A stretch of 64,000 nucleotides of DNA from a bacterium (GCA_029990205.1 JAPEKQ010000003.1:159321-223320); one strand, 5' to 3'. Numbered from the stretch's first letter, positions 50,693-59,594 are shown. Numbers and translations are program-made. The notes: a model not told the origin generated them from the sequence alone.

Positions 50693-53545
50693 ATGACACG
50701 CTCGCGGACTGAGACACACAGCTTGCGGACGGCCGGACTGGCCGTTCTGGTGATGACCCTGATCTTCGCTGCGACCACACTGGCGCCGGCCGCCCCGATG
50801 CAGGGGCAGATCGTCACGATCCAGCAGCCCGACGGAACGACGGTGGACGTTCGGGTCTGGGGTGACGAGTACTACGCGCGGGGAGAGACCACTGACGGGT
50901 ATGCGGTCACGCGTGACCATGACACCGGGTACCTCTGCTTCGCCGGGCTCACGGCCGACGGGAACGAACTCGTCTCGACGGGCATCCCGGCGGGAGAGCA
51001 GCCGCCGGACGGACTCGAGAGGCATCTGAGGATCGCCGAGGGCGCCGCGGCCACCCAGGCCCTCCGCTCCCGTGAGGACTTCAGGCGACGCCAGCTTGCG
51101 ACCTTCGCGACCGCGCCCCGCGCCGACCGCGCGGGCACCACGACGGGCGACGTCGTCGGCATCACGCTCCTTGTCGATTTCTCGGACGACGTCGCGACCA
51201 TCGCCGTCGGCAACTTCGACGACTACTGTAACAAGGAAGGCTACACGGGCTACGGGAACAACGGGTCGGTCCGCGACTACTACTACGACGTCTCGGAGGG
51301 GAGTCTCAACTACACGAACTTCGTTCCCACGCAGCACTTCCGCGCACCGAACACCAAGGCCTACTACTGCAACTCATCGATACCCTACGGGCAGCGCGCG
51401 CAGGAGCTGGTTGCCGCCGCCCTCGACGACCTTGACGCATCCGGTTTCGACTTCAGCGAGTACGACTCCAACGGTGACGGCGTCATCGACGCGGTCAACT
51501 GCTTCTACGCGGGCGACACGTGGAACAGCTGGGCCGAGGGTCTCTGGCCGCACGCCGGGTGGCTCCAGTGGAGCGCCGACGGTGTGAGCACCGAGCGTTA
51601 CCAGATCACGAACGCCGGCAGCTCCCTCTCGCTCGGCACCTTCTGCCATGAGAACGGACACATGCTCATGGGATGGCCGGACCTCTACGACTACGATGGC
51701 GACTCCGCGGGCGTCGGCGCATTCTGTCTGATGTGCGCCGGGTGTTTCGGTACGAACCCGAACGAGCCGTGCGCCTACTTCAAGATGGACGCGGGGTGGG
51801 CGGACGTCACGGAGCTCTGGGACCCGGCTGCCGACCTCCCGGTCTCGGTCGACGGCAACGTGATGTACCGTTTCCAGCGCGTCGACCATCCGAACGAGTT
51901 CTACCTGGTCGAGAATCGTCAGTCGACCGGCCGCGACGCCGGGCTGCCCGACAACGGTCTCGCCATCTGGCACATCGACACCGAGGGAAACAACAGCAAT
52001 CAGCAGCAGACGCCGGAGCAGCACTATCTCGTCACGCTCGTCCAGGCCGACGGTGACTGGGACCTCGAGAACAACCGGAACTCCGGTGACAGTTCCGACC
52101 TCTACGCGTCACCCTCCTACACCGAGTGCACTCCGACGTCCGACCCGAGCACGGAGTGGTGGGACCGTACGGAATCGCAGGCCTCTTTCTTCGACGTCAG
52201 CACGTCCGGCTCGCTGATGACGTTCGACTTCATGCTCGTCGCGTACGGTCTCGAGACCGACGCAGCCGCGCTCGCGGCTGAGATCGACCTCGCGTCGTCG
52301 ATCATCTACCCGATGACACTCCACAACTACGGAACGGTCAGCGACCAGGTCACGATCAGCGTCACGCAGGATGAGCTCCCGGCCGGAGTGGCGCCCAGCG
52401 ACTGGCCCGCCCGGTACCGCATCGACGGTGGCGACTGGAAGGCCTTCTCCTCGACCATCACGATGAGTGCGGGGGAGACTCTCCCGATCGAGGTCCGGCT
52501 GACCGACTCCATCGGCACGACCTCCGGCATGGCGCTCACGACGCTCTCGGCGGAGAGCTTCGGAGATGCTTCGGCCTCCAAGCACGTGTCCTTCGGCACG
52601 TTCGTCGGACTCCCATCGGTGCTGCTCGTCGATGACGACGGCGGCGGAACATATGAGAGCTACCTGGAGACCGCGCTCGCCGACACCGGTTACGCGGTTC
52701 GAACCTGGGACGCATCGGTGCTCGGACGCCCGACTCCTGAGCTTCTGGCCTCACACTGGGCCGTCCTCTGGACGACGGCCGACGGCGACGCCACGGGTAT
52801 CTCGACCGAGGACGAGCAGAACCTCATCGACTACCTCGATGCCGGAGGCAACGTCCTGCTGTCGAGCATGGACTATCTCTCGAGCCGCGGTGCGGCCAAC
52901 GAGTTCATCACCGACTACCTCCACATCGACACGTGGACTCCGGACTCGGGCTGCTTCCTCGTCGAGGGCGTCACGGACGACCCGATCTCATGCAGCATGT
53001 CCCTCGGACTTCTGGCGGGACCGTTCCCGCCGAGCCTGAGTGACGCGATCGTGACCTCGTCGCCGGCGGTATCCATCTTCTCGTCGTCCGGTGTGGAGCG
53101 CGGGCTGCGGGTGGATGAGAATGGCTACAAGCTCGTGTTCCTCTCGTTCCCGTTCGAGGGCGTCAAGGTGGACAACGCCTTCCCGAGCAATCAGCGGACG
53201 CTCGTCGCGCGCACGCTGGCCTGGTTCGACGAGACGACCGGCGTAGCCGACAACGACGTCGTTGGGCGGCTCGCGATAGCCCAGAACCATCCGAACCCGT
53301 TCAATCCTGTCACGAACATCGCCTTCACGGTCCCGGCGGAGACCGCGAGCACCACGCTCAGGATCTACGACGTCTCCGGCCGACTCGTCACGACACTCGT
53401 TGACGAACCGATGCCGGCGGGGGCACACTCGGTGGTCTGGGACGGCACGAACCTCGACGGAGAGCGGCTGGCGTCAGGCATCTACTTCGCCAGACTTGAC
53501 GCCGGGACCGAGTCCGCGGTAAGGAAGATGACGTTGCTCAAGTAG
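50693..53545 (+). CDS. Secreted M6-family metalloprotease with C-terminal sorting module
   Basis: A 950-residue exported protease. Signal peptide about 1-35; a prodomain follows; the M6 domain holds HENGHMLMGWPD with zinc ligands His319 and His323 and catalytic Glu320 (immune inhibitor A-like). Around 640-800 is a module opening PSVLLVDDDGG that looks like a non-catalytic glutamine-amidotransferase/flavodoxin-type fold. The last 90 residues (NHPNPFNPVT ... SGIYFARLDAG ... MTLLK) are a FlgD-Ig / type IX-style domain, used for export and anchoring in FCB bacteria. GGAGG lies six bases before the ATG. Upstream in-frame codons run into the previous gene and were excluded. Likely role: extracellular protein digestion. 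Confidence 0.9.
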   Translation: MTRSRTETHSLRTAGLAVLVMTLIFAATTLAPAAPMQGQIVTIQQPDGTTVDVRVWGDEYYARGETTDGYAVTRDHDTGYLCFAGLTADGNELVSTGIPAGEQPPDGLERHLRIAEGAAATQALRSREDFRRRQLATFATAPRADRAGTTTGDVVGITLLVDFSDDVATIAVGNFDDYCNKEGYTGYGNNGSVRDYYYDVSEGSLNYTNFVPTQHFRAPNTKAYYCNSSIPYGQRAQELVAAALDDLDASGFDFSEYDSNGDGVIDAVNCFYAGDTWNSWAEGLWPHAGWLQWSADGVSTERYQITNAGSSLSLGTFCHENGHMLMGWPDLYDYDGDSAGVGAFCLMCAGCFGTNPNEPCAYFKMDAGWADVTELWDPAADLPVSVDGNVMYRFQRVDHPNEFYLVENRQSTGRDAGLPDNGLAIWHIDTEGNNSNQQQTPEQHYLVTLVQADGDWDLENNRNSGDSSDLYASPSYTECTPTSDPSTEWWDRTESQASFFDVSTSGSLMTFDFMLVAYGLETDAAALAAEIDLASSIIYPMTLHNYGTVSDQVTISVTQDELPAGVAPSDWPARYRIDGGDWKAFSSTITMSAGETLPIEVRLTDSIGTTSGMALTTLSAESFGDASASKHVSFGTFVGLPSVLLVDDDGGGTYESYLETALADTGYAVRTWDASVLGRPTPELLASHWAVLWTTADGDATGISTEDEQNLIDYLDAGGNVLLSSMDYLSSRGAANEFITDYLHIDTWTPDSGCFLVEGVTDDPISCSMSLGLLAGPFPPSLSDAIVTSSPAVSIFSSSGVERGLRVDENGYKLVFLSFPFEGVKVDNAFPSNQRTLVARTLAWFDETTGVADNDVVGRLAIAQNHPNPFNPVTNIAFTVPAETASTTLRIYDVSGRLVTTLVDEPMPAGAHSVVWDGTNLDGERLASGIYFARLDAGTESAVRKMTLLK

Positions 53546-53616
53546 AGAGTAGACTCCCGGGCAATCGGGTTCCGATAGATCTGAGCAGGATCGCGGCACT
53601 GACAGGGAGGACAGAG

Positions 53617-54690
53617 ATGACGGATCGCAGATGGAGACTCACGGCGATCTGGCTCATCATCGCGCTCACGCCGTTCTTCGCGACGTGCGCGCTGACGAAC
53701 AATGAGACGGGCGCCATCTACGGCTACGTCCGCGACTCACAGACCCAGCAGATCATGGTGGGCGTCGTCGTGGAGTGCGAGGCGGCCTGGGTGGAGACGG
53801 GCACCGACGGCTCGTACTACCTCGATGGCATCACGGAGGGCTGGCGTTCGATTCACGCGGAGGCGACGGGTTACGGCGACTACTCCGACGCCGTCAGCGT
53901 TTCGGGCCAGACACGGTACGATATCGAGATGGACGTGGCGGTCGGGGTGTCACATGTGTTCGGCGTCGTCTCGCGTCCGGGCCAGGGACCGATCGAGGGC
54001 GCGCTTGTCGATCTTGACGGGCGGACCAAGACAACCGGGGCCGACGGCTCATACGAGTTCTGGAACGTCCCACGCGATTCGGAGACCCTGACGGTCACGC
54101 TGGACGGGTACCGGTCGTACACCACGCCTCTCTATCTTGATGAGGACGACGAGGAGATCGACGTCACACTGCTCCTTCTCGGCTCGGTCACGCTCGACGC
54201 CATCGCGGACGCCACGGTGCGGCAGGACATTCCTGACACACCCCTGGGGATGTGGCCGACGCTCGACCTGTTCTACAGCCCGTCGTGGCACTTCCGCTTC
54301 CTGGTCTGCTTCGACCTGACCGTGCTTCCGACGACCGCGGTCGCCGAGGCGTGCACGCTTCATCTGACGAACACGTGGGATGCCAGCGGCGAAGATGCCA
54401 TTCCGACCCTTGTGGCACGCAACACGGAGACGTGGGAGGAGATGGAGGTGACCTGGGGGAACGCGCCGTTCATCGAGGGCGCGTCCTACGCCACGACGCT
54501 GTTCACGCCTCCCGTCTACGACATCGAAGTCACGGGGTTCGTCGACGACTGGCTGAGCGGCTATGCCGTGAACCACGGGCTCACCATCGACACCAGCGAG
54601 GACCCGACTGCAACGCGCTTCTCCTTCGCCTCCCGGGAACACGAGGAGACGGAGTGGAGACCGAAGCTCGTTGTGCACTATGCCTACTAG
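53617..54690 (+). CDS. Lipoprotein with carboxypeptidase-regulatory-like and DNRLRE-type domains
   Basis: A 357-residue exported protein. A hydrophobic N-terminus ends in FFATC, a possible lipobox. Two tandem CarboxypepD-regulatory-like Ig folds follow (GAIYGYVRDSQTQQIMVGVVV at about 29-105, then VSHVFGVVSRPG to about 190). The last 170 residues resemble a DNRLRE/TGF-beta-prodomain-like surface module (ATVRQDIPDTPLG, FLVCFDLTVLP, NTETWEEMEVTWGNAP, WLSGYAVNHGLTI). Such modules are typical of cell-surface adhesion or scaffold proteins. No enzyme motif is seen. GGGAGG precedes the ATG. Confidence 0.7.
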   Translation: MTDRRWRLTAIWLIIALTPFFATCALTNNETGAIYGYVRDSQTQQIMVGVVVECEAAWVETGTDGSYYLDGITEGWRSIHAEATGYGDYSDAVSVSGQTRYDIEMDVAVGVSHVFGVVSRPGQGPIEGALVDLDGRTKTTGADGSYEFWNVPRDSETLTVTLDGYRSYTTPLYLDEDDEEIDVTLLLLGSVTLDAIADATVRQDIPDTPLGMWPTLDLFYSPSWHFRFLVCFDLTVLPTTAVAEACTLHLTNTWDASGEDAIPTLVARNTETWEEMEVTWGNAPFIEGASYATTLFTPPVYDIEVTGFVDDWLSGYAVNHGLTIDTSEDPTATRFSFASREHEETEWRPKLVVHYAY

Positions 54691-54700
54691 CGTGCCTCTT

Positions 54701-54718
54701 CCCGTGCTGTAGCACGGG
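54701..54718 (+). terminator. Hairpin after the CarboxypepD/DNRLRE gene
   Basis: CCCGTGC/GCACGGG with loop TGTA, 10 bases after the stop. It is followed by GC-rich sequence, not a U-tract. Confidence 0.45.
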
Positions 54719-54732
54719 GGCGCGCCCCGCGC

Positions 54733-54761
54733 TTGACTTCAGGCGTCCGAACAGCTAGACA
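54733..54761 (+). promoter_or_regulatory. Candidate promoter of the P-type ATPase
   Basis: TTGACT, 17 bases, TAGACA. The predicted start point is almost at the first base of the hairpin at 54768. Confidence 0.45.
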
Positions 54762-54767
54762 TTCTAT

Positions 54768-54805
54768 GACCCGGTGCGGATCCATGGCCGTTGACGCACC
54801 GGGTC
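54768..54805 (+). promoter_or_regulatory. 11 bp stem-loop in the P-type ATPase leader
   Basis: GACCCGGTGCG/CGCACCGGGTC encloses 16 bases that include the palindrome GGATCC. TCTCACA follows. It may protect the 5' end, act as an attenuator, or end the previous transcript. Confidence 0.5.
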
Positions 54806-54868
54806 TCTCACATCAGCCGCGCGTGCGGCGCAAGCTCGCAGACGGACTCGCCAACAGGACGGAGACAC

Positions 54869-57622
54869 ATGCAGGAGCACGATTTCTACAGGATGACCGT
54901 TGAGGAAGCGCTGTCGGCGCTCGGCTCGAGCGAGAAGGGACTCTCGCGCGCTGAGGCGAACAAGCGCCGCGACGAGTACGGACCGAACGCGCTCGCCGGC
55001 GAGTTCCGCGTATCGAAGCTGCTGACCTTCATCGGTCAGTTCAAGGATGTTCTCGTCATCGTCCTGCTGGTCGCCGCGGCCATCTCGTTCATCATCGGAA
55101 GCTACCGCGACGGCACGGTCATGCTCGTGATCGTCGCCGTCAACGCGGTCATCGGATTCGTCCAGGAGTACAAGGCGGGGAAGATCGTCGAGAGCCTCCA
55201 GAACCTCATCCGTTCACCGGCGCGCGTGCTCGTGGACGGGGAGCTCACGGAGGAATCGCAGGACAAGCTCGTCCCGGGGGACATCGTCCAGATCGAGGAG
55301 GGGGACAAGATCCCGTCGGACCTGCGGATCATTGAGTCGTTCAATCTCCGCACCAACGACTTCTCGCTGACGGGCGAATCGACGCCGCAGGGGAAGCACT
55401 CGAACGCGCAACCCGACGAGTGTGTTCTCGCGGACCGCGACAACATGGCCTATCTCGGAACGACCGTGGCGTCCGGAACGGCCACCGGCGTCGTCGTGCG
55501 CACTGGCATGACGACCGAGATGGGCAAGATCGCCAACATGACCCAGAGCACGCGCGAGACGAAGTCGCCGCTCGAGCGGGAACTGGGCTCGCTGGCGAAC
55601 CGCCTGACCGTCATCGTGGTCATCATCAGCGCCGCGCTCTTCGGCGTTGCGGTCTGGCAGGGATTCAGTCTCCTCACGAGCATGATCTACGCGCTCGGCA
55701 TCGCCGTCGCGATGGTCCCGCAGGCGCTCCCGGCGCAGGTCACGGTCGCGCTGTCCACGACGAGCAAGCGGCTCGCCGACCGGAACGCCGTGGTCAAGAG
55801 CCTGCCGTCGGTCGAGACACTCGGCTCCACGACGGTCATCTGCACCGACAAGACGGGAACGCTCACCAAGAACGAGATGACGGCGACGACCGTCTACTTC
55901 AACGGACGACACTACGAACTCACGGGCACCGGGTACATCCCGGAAGGCACCATCCTCGACGATCAGGGTAAGGAGCTCACGCAGGAGGGCATCGACGAGA
56001 TCGAGGTCCTGATGGACGCCGCGACCATGGCGTCGAATGCCGAGATCCACGAGCCCGATGAGGAGCACGACGGGTGGTACGCCGTGGGCGACCCGACCGA
56101 GGCCGCGCTCGTGGCGATGTCGACCAAGCTCGGGACGCGCTCGCCGATCGAGGACGAGGAGAACCCCGAGCTCCACGAGTTCCCGTTCGACTCCGAGCGG
56201 AAACGCATGAGCTCCGTGCGCCAGTTCGGGGACCGGCAGCAGCTGGCGATGAAGGGCGCGACGAACAGCGTGCTCGCCATCTCGAAGCACATCTACAGGG
56301 ACGGCCGGGTCGTCCCGATCACCGACGAGGACCGGGAGGCGATCAGGGCCATCAATGAGGAGTACTCCCGCAAGGCGCTGCGGGTCCTCGCCATCGCGTA
56401 CCGCCCCCTCGACGACTCCGGCAGGGACTATGTGCTCGAGGAGGTCGAGAAGGATGTCACGTTCCTCGGACTCGTCGGGATGATCGACCCGCCGAAGGAG
56501 GGCGTCAAGGAGGCCATCGCGGCGTGCAAGGCAGCCAACATCCGCACGTTCATCATCACGGGGGACCACGCCATCACCGCGCAGGCGGTCGGGCAGAAGA
56601 TCGGGCTCTCGGAGGGGGAGGCGCCCCCGCAGGTCATCGCCGGGGAGGAACTGGCGACGATGGACGACGAGACGCTCGGCGGCATCATGAAGGACGCCCC
56701 GTCGCTCATCTTCTCGCGAGTCAGCCCGGAGGACAAGCTCCGCCTCGTCAACATCCTCGAGGATCTCGGCGAGGTCGTCGCCATGACGGGCGACGGCGTC
56801 AACGACGCCCCGGCGCTCAAGCGCGCGGACATCGGTGTGGCGATGGGGAAGATCGGCACGGACGTGGCGAAGGAGGCGTCGGAGGTGATCCTGCTCGACG
56901 ACAGCTTCCCGACGCTCGTCGAGGCCGTCCGCGAGGGGAGGACGATCTACTCGAACCTCCGCAAGACCGTGCTCGCATCGATGACCACGAACGGAGCCGA
57001 GCTCATCATCGTACTCCTCGGACTCGCGGCCGTGTCCGTGAAGAGCTGGGCGATCGCCATCCTGGCCATCCAGATCCTTGCCATCGACCTCCTGGCGGAG
57101 ATCCTGCCGCTGACGTCGCTGACGTTCGATCCGCCCTCCGAAGAGGTCATGACGGCGCCGCCGCGCGATCTCGAGGACCACATCCTGAACCGTCAGACCA
57201 CGCCCGAGGTGGTCTTCCTCGCCATCCTCATGGGAGTGCTCGCGTTCGGGAACTACGCGCTGTTCATGTGGCGCGAGGGGATCACGCTCGGACTCGATGC
57301 GGGACGCTCGGCCCTCTATATGAGAGCGACGACGGTCTCGTATCTGACGATCGGGTACTGCCAGTTCGCCAACATCCTCTCGAGGCGCTACGAACTCCGG
57401 TCTGTGTTCAGCCGGACCTTCTGGTCGAACCCCATTCTGCTGTGGTCGATCGTCGCCTCGGTCGGTCTCACGGCGCTCGCCGTCTACGCACCCTTCATCA
57501 GCGACTTCCTGTCGTTCCGCGGTCCCACACCCATGGACTGGGCCTTCGTGCTCGGGGCCGCGGGCGTCTACCTGCTCGCCTTCGAGATCATCAAGATCGG
57601 AAAGCGAGTCAGGGCTCACTGA
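54869..57622 (+). CDS. P2-type cation-transporting ATPase
   Basis: A 917-residue membrane pump with the cation-ATPase N-terminal domain, actuator (LTGES), phosphorylation site Asp327 in CTDKTGTLTKNE, nucleotide domain (KGATNSVL), hinge TGDGVNDAPALKRADIGVAMG and about ten membrane helices, as in SERCA/Na,K-type pumps. The ion-site motif in helix 4, usually PEGLP, reads VPQALPA (Gln285), and helix 6 has IDLLAEILP (Asp740, Glu744) instead of NLVTDGLP. Substrate could therefore differ from Ca2+. The ATG at 54869 follows GGAG. No regulator or metallochaperone gene is adjacent. Confidence 0.9.
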   Translation: MQEHDFYRMTVEEALSALGSSEKGLSRAEANKRRDEYGPNALAGEFRVSKLLTFIGQFKDVLVIVLLVAAAISFIIGSYRDGTVMLVIVAVNAVIGFVQEYKAGKIVESLQNLIRSPARVLVDGELTEESQDKLVPGDIVQIEEGDKIPSDLRIIESFNLRTNDFSLTGESTPQGKHSNAQPDECVLADRDNMAYLGTTVASGTATGVVVRTGMTTEMGKIANMTQSTRETKSPLERELGSLANRLTVIVVIISAALFGVAVWQGFSLLTSMIYALGIAVAMVPQALPAQVTVALSTTSKRLADRNAVVKSLPSVETLGSTTVICTDKTGTLTKNEMTATTVYFNGRHYELTGTGYIPEGTILDDQGKELTQEGIDEIEVLMDAATMASNAEIHEPDEEHDGWYAVGDPTEAALVAMSTKLGTRSPIEDEENPELHEFPFDSERKRMSSVRQFGDRQQLAMKGATNSVLAISKHIYRDGRVVPITDEDREAIRAINEEYSRKALRVLAIAYRPLDDSGRDYVLEEVEKDVTFLGLVGMIDPPKEGVKEAIAACKAANIRTFIITGDHAITAQAVGQKIGLSEGEAPPQVIAGEELATMDDETLGGIMKDAPSLIFSRVSPEDKLRLVNILEDLGEVVAMTGDGVNDAPALKRADIGVAMGKIGTDVAKEASEVILLDDSFPTLVEAVREGRTIYSNLRKTVLASMTTNGAELIIVLLGLAAVSVKSWAIAILAIQILAIDLLAEILPLTSLTFDPPSEEVMTAPPRDLEDHILNRQTTPEVVFLAILMGVLAFGNYALFMWREGITLGLDAGRSALYMRATTVSYLTIGYCQFANILSRRYELRSVFSRTFWSNPILLWSIVASVGLTALAVYAPFISDFLSFRGPTPMDWAFVLGAAGVYLLAFEIIKIGKRVRAH

Positions 57623-57641
57623 CACGCGTTTCGAGCATCCT

Positions 57642-57658
57642 CTGGCCCGCCTCTTGCT
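57642..57658 (+). promoter_or_regulatory. Sigma-54 promoter for the 138-residue secreted protein
   Basis: CTGGCCCGCCTCTTGCT fits the -24/-12 consensus with essential GG and GC at the correct spacing; the mismatches are C for A in the GGCAC block and C for R. It predicts a start near 57669 and an 89-base leader. Confidence 0.55.
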
Positions 57659-57687
57659 TCAGTTTGACCCAATTCACGCGACGCCGC

Positions 57688-57711
57688 GCGCGCCGGGGAG
57701 ACCCGGCGCGC
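57688..57711 (+). promoter_or_regulatory. Perfect 10 bp hairpin in the leader of the 138-residue protein gene
   Basis: GCGCGCCGGG/CCCGGCGCGC with a GAGA tetraloop, 46 bases before the ATG. GNRA-type loops are very stable; this could protect the mRNA or, alternatively, be the terminator for the ATPase gene, though no U-tract follows. Confidence 0.6.
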
Positions 57712-57757
57712 CGTCACAACGTCGAACCGATGAACGGGAAGGACTGGAGGACCCTTG

Positions 57758-58174
57758 ATGAACAGCACATGGATGCGCACGGCCACCCTCTGCGTGGCGC
57801 TGGGACTCGTGATCTCACTCACCACGCCGGCGGCTGCCGGACTCACGACGCTCCGCGGATGGCGGCTGGATGGGACCGGGCTCCTCTCGCGAGGCTCTGA
57901 CGGGCAGCTCGAGCCGGCGCCGTGGGCCTGGAGCGAGTGGGAGACATGGGACGTCGCCGGGGCCGCGGCGGGCTACGAGGACCAGATCACGGATCTCGAC
58001 GCGCGGAGCGAGACCGCCGCACACGACGAGACGGCCGGAACGGAGACCCCGGAGTGGGCCTGGGAGGATCGCGGCTCACACGGGGATGACCGGTACGACG
58101 CCTGGCGCGAGGGCGGGCTCGACACGCGCGATGAGGATCGCTACCACGCCTACGCCGACGGCGCCGAGTTCTAG
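57758..58174 (+). CDS. Small secreted protein of unknown function
   Basis: A 138-residue protein not recognised as any family. Residues 1-27 are a clear signal peptide (ATLCVALGLVISLTTPAAAG). The mature part is acidic, lacks Cys, and is rich in Trp, Asp, Glu, Gly and Arg (WAWSEWETW; DDRYDAWREGGLDTRDEDRY). It probably has little fixed structure. The ATG at 57758 has GGAGG seven bases upstream; the TTG before it is less likely. It has its own candidate sigma-54 promoter. Confidence 0.65.
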   Translation: MNSTWMRTATLCVALGLVISLTTPAAAGLTTLRGWRLDGTGLLSRGSDGQLEPAPWAWSEWETWDVAGAAAGYEDQITDLDARSETAAHDETAGTETPEWAWEDRGSHGDDRYDAWREGGLDTRDEDRYHAYADGAEF

Positions 58175-58233
58175 CGTCCCCGAGAGGCAAGTCATCCTGG
58201 TGGTTCCCAGGTACTAGACTATGCGGCCAAGTG

Positions 58234-58262
58234 TTGCACTCTGGGCATGAATGTGCTAGCAT
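58234..58262 (+). promoter_or_regulatory. Candidate sigma-70 promoter for the Cys-rich secreted protein
   Basis: TTGCAC, 17 bases, TAGCAT with an extended TGC. It is nearly the same as the tRNA-Pro promoter at 46486. Confidence 0.5.
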
Positions 58263-58266
58263 GGCC

Positions 58267-58283
58267 TTGGTCTGTTTCTTGCA
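58267..58283 (+). promoter_or_regulatory. Weaker sigma-54-like site before the Cys-rich secreted protein
   Basis: TTGGTCTGTTTCTTGCA keeps the GG/GC spacing and TTGCA but matches poorly between them. It lies just after the sigma-70 candidate at 58234, so both could serve the same gene. Confidence 0.3.
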
Positions 58284-58388
58284 GAATGACAGTCGGATGA
58301 CACGGTCGCGGCGACCCCGCGGCCGAGGGGTATGGGGGAGTGAACCGGCCCGCGGCGCACAGGCGGGTCACGACTGGAGAACTCGTCC

Positions 58389-58404
58389 CCCGGGATGGCC
58401 CGGG
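58389..58404 (+). promoter_or_regulatory. Hairpin in the leader of the Cys-rich secreted protein
   Basis: CCCGGG/CCCGGG around ATGG, 29 bases before the ATG and ahead of the AAGGAGGAG site. Confidence 0.45.
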
Positions 58405-58433
58405 TGGACACACGCGCAACCAAGGAGGAGTCA

Positions 58434-59522
58434 ATGCGCTACGTTCTCATTACGCTGCTGGTGCTCGCCATGGCGCTCAGCGCCTCGGCCAAGAAGGACT
58501 GGGTTGAGCCGACGACGATGAGCCGCGGCAACCTCGACTGCACGAACGCCGTCCAGGCGTTCTGCGGTGGATTCTACATGGGCGACAACACGAACGCCCC
58601 GAACAACGTCGAGGCCTACGGCTGCACGGGCTGGACCGAGTCCGGCGGCGAGATCGTGTACGAGCTCGTGCTCGACGACTGCTACACCGTCACGGTCGCG
58701 CTGCTCGACATGACGGCCGACTTCGACGCCTTCCTGCTCGGAAGCTGCGACGAAGCCGACTGCATCATCCACGGTGACACCGGCTTCACGTCCGAGTGTC
58801 TCCTCCCGGGCACGTACTACATCGTCGTCGACGGGTACAACGGCGCCACGGGTACGTGGAACCTCGAGATCACGTGCGAGCTGTGCGACTGCCCGACGCC
58901 GCCGTGCTGCCCGAGCCTCTACACCTGCTACGACATCGACTTCAACATCACCGACGTCTTCATGACCCAGGAGTGCCTGGGCGGTCCGATCTGGGACTGG
59001 GGTGTTCCGGTCGGTATCCCGATGGTCGCCTGTGATGACGTCCCCGTGACGAACATCCTCGGCACGAACGTGGCCGGTGACTACTTCGAGAGCGGCGAGG
59101 CTGCCGTGATCGGTCCGTTCGAGATCACCGACTACTGCTGGTGCATGGAGCTCTGCCACTTCTACGACACCGAGAGCGGGTACGACGGCGGCTATGTCGC
59201 CATCTCGACCGACGGTGGCGTGACGTGGACGCCGGTCGCTCCGGCCCGCGGCTACGACACGCTCGGGTCCAGCTACGGCGCGCCGTGCATCGCCGGAATG
59301 GAGATCTTCAGCGGCCACCAGTACAACACCGCATTCCTCCGCGACTGCTTCAACCTCACCCAGTACATCGGGCAGACGGTCCACGTCGGCTTCTTCTTCG
59401 GCGCCGACAGCTCGATCTTCTACCCCGGCTGGTACATCAAGTGGGTGAAGATCGGTTCGGACGAGCCGTCCTCGCCGGTCGAGGAGTCGAGCTGGGGAAC
59501 CATCAAGGCCATGTACCGCTAG
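58434..59522 (+). CDS. Cys-rich secreted protein with pre-peptidase-like domain
   Basis: A 362-residue exported protein. Signal peptide about 1-19 (YVLITLLVLAMALSASA). Residues about 30-155 resemble a bacterial pre-peptidase C-terminal (PPC-like) beta-sandwich (VYELVLDDCYTVTVALLDM, GTYYIVVDGYNG). A Cys cluster (CELCDCPTPPCC) follows, then a second beta domain with SGYDGGYVAISTDGGVTW. Many cysteines suggest disulfides outside the cell. It lacks the FlgD-Ig tail; instead it ends in EESSWGTIKAMYR, which could be a short sorting tag. AAGGAGGAG precedes the ATG. Function unknown. Confidence 0.7.
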   Translation: MRYVLITLLVLAMALSASAKKDWVEPTTMSRGNLDCTNAVQAFCGGFYMGDNTNAPNNVEAYGCTGWTESGGEIVYELVLDDCYTVTVALLDMTADFDAFLLGSCDEADCIIHGDTGFTSECLLPGTYYIVVDGYNGATGTWNLEITCELCDCPTPPCCPSLYTCYDIDFNITDVFMTQECLGGPIWDWGVPVGIPMVACDDVPVTNILGTNVAGDYFESGEAAVIGPFEITDYCWCMELCHFYDTESGYDGGYVAISTDGGVTWTPVAPARGYDTLGSSYGAPCIAGMEIFSGHQYNTAFLRDCFNLTQYIGQTVHVGFFFGADSSIFYPGWYIKWVKIGSDEPSSPVEESSWGTIKAMYR

Positions 59523-59566
59523 GGCCTCCTGGTGCGGCACCGAAGTGTGATGTGATGTATCCGGAG

Positions 59567-59594
59567 GGGGCGAGCGAGAGCTCGCCCCTTCTTC
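59567..59594 (+). terminator. Intrinsic terminator after the Cys-rich secreted protein
   Basis: GGGGCGAGC/GCTCGCCCC, 9 bp with a GAGA loop, then TTCTTC. 44 bases after the stop codon. Confidence 0.85.
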
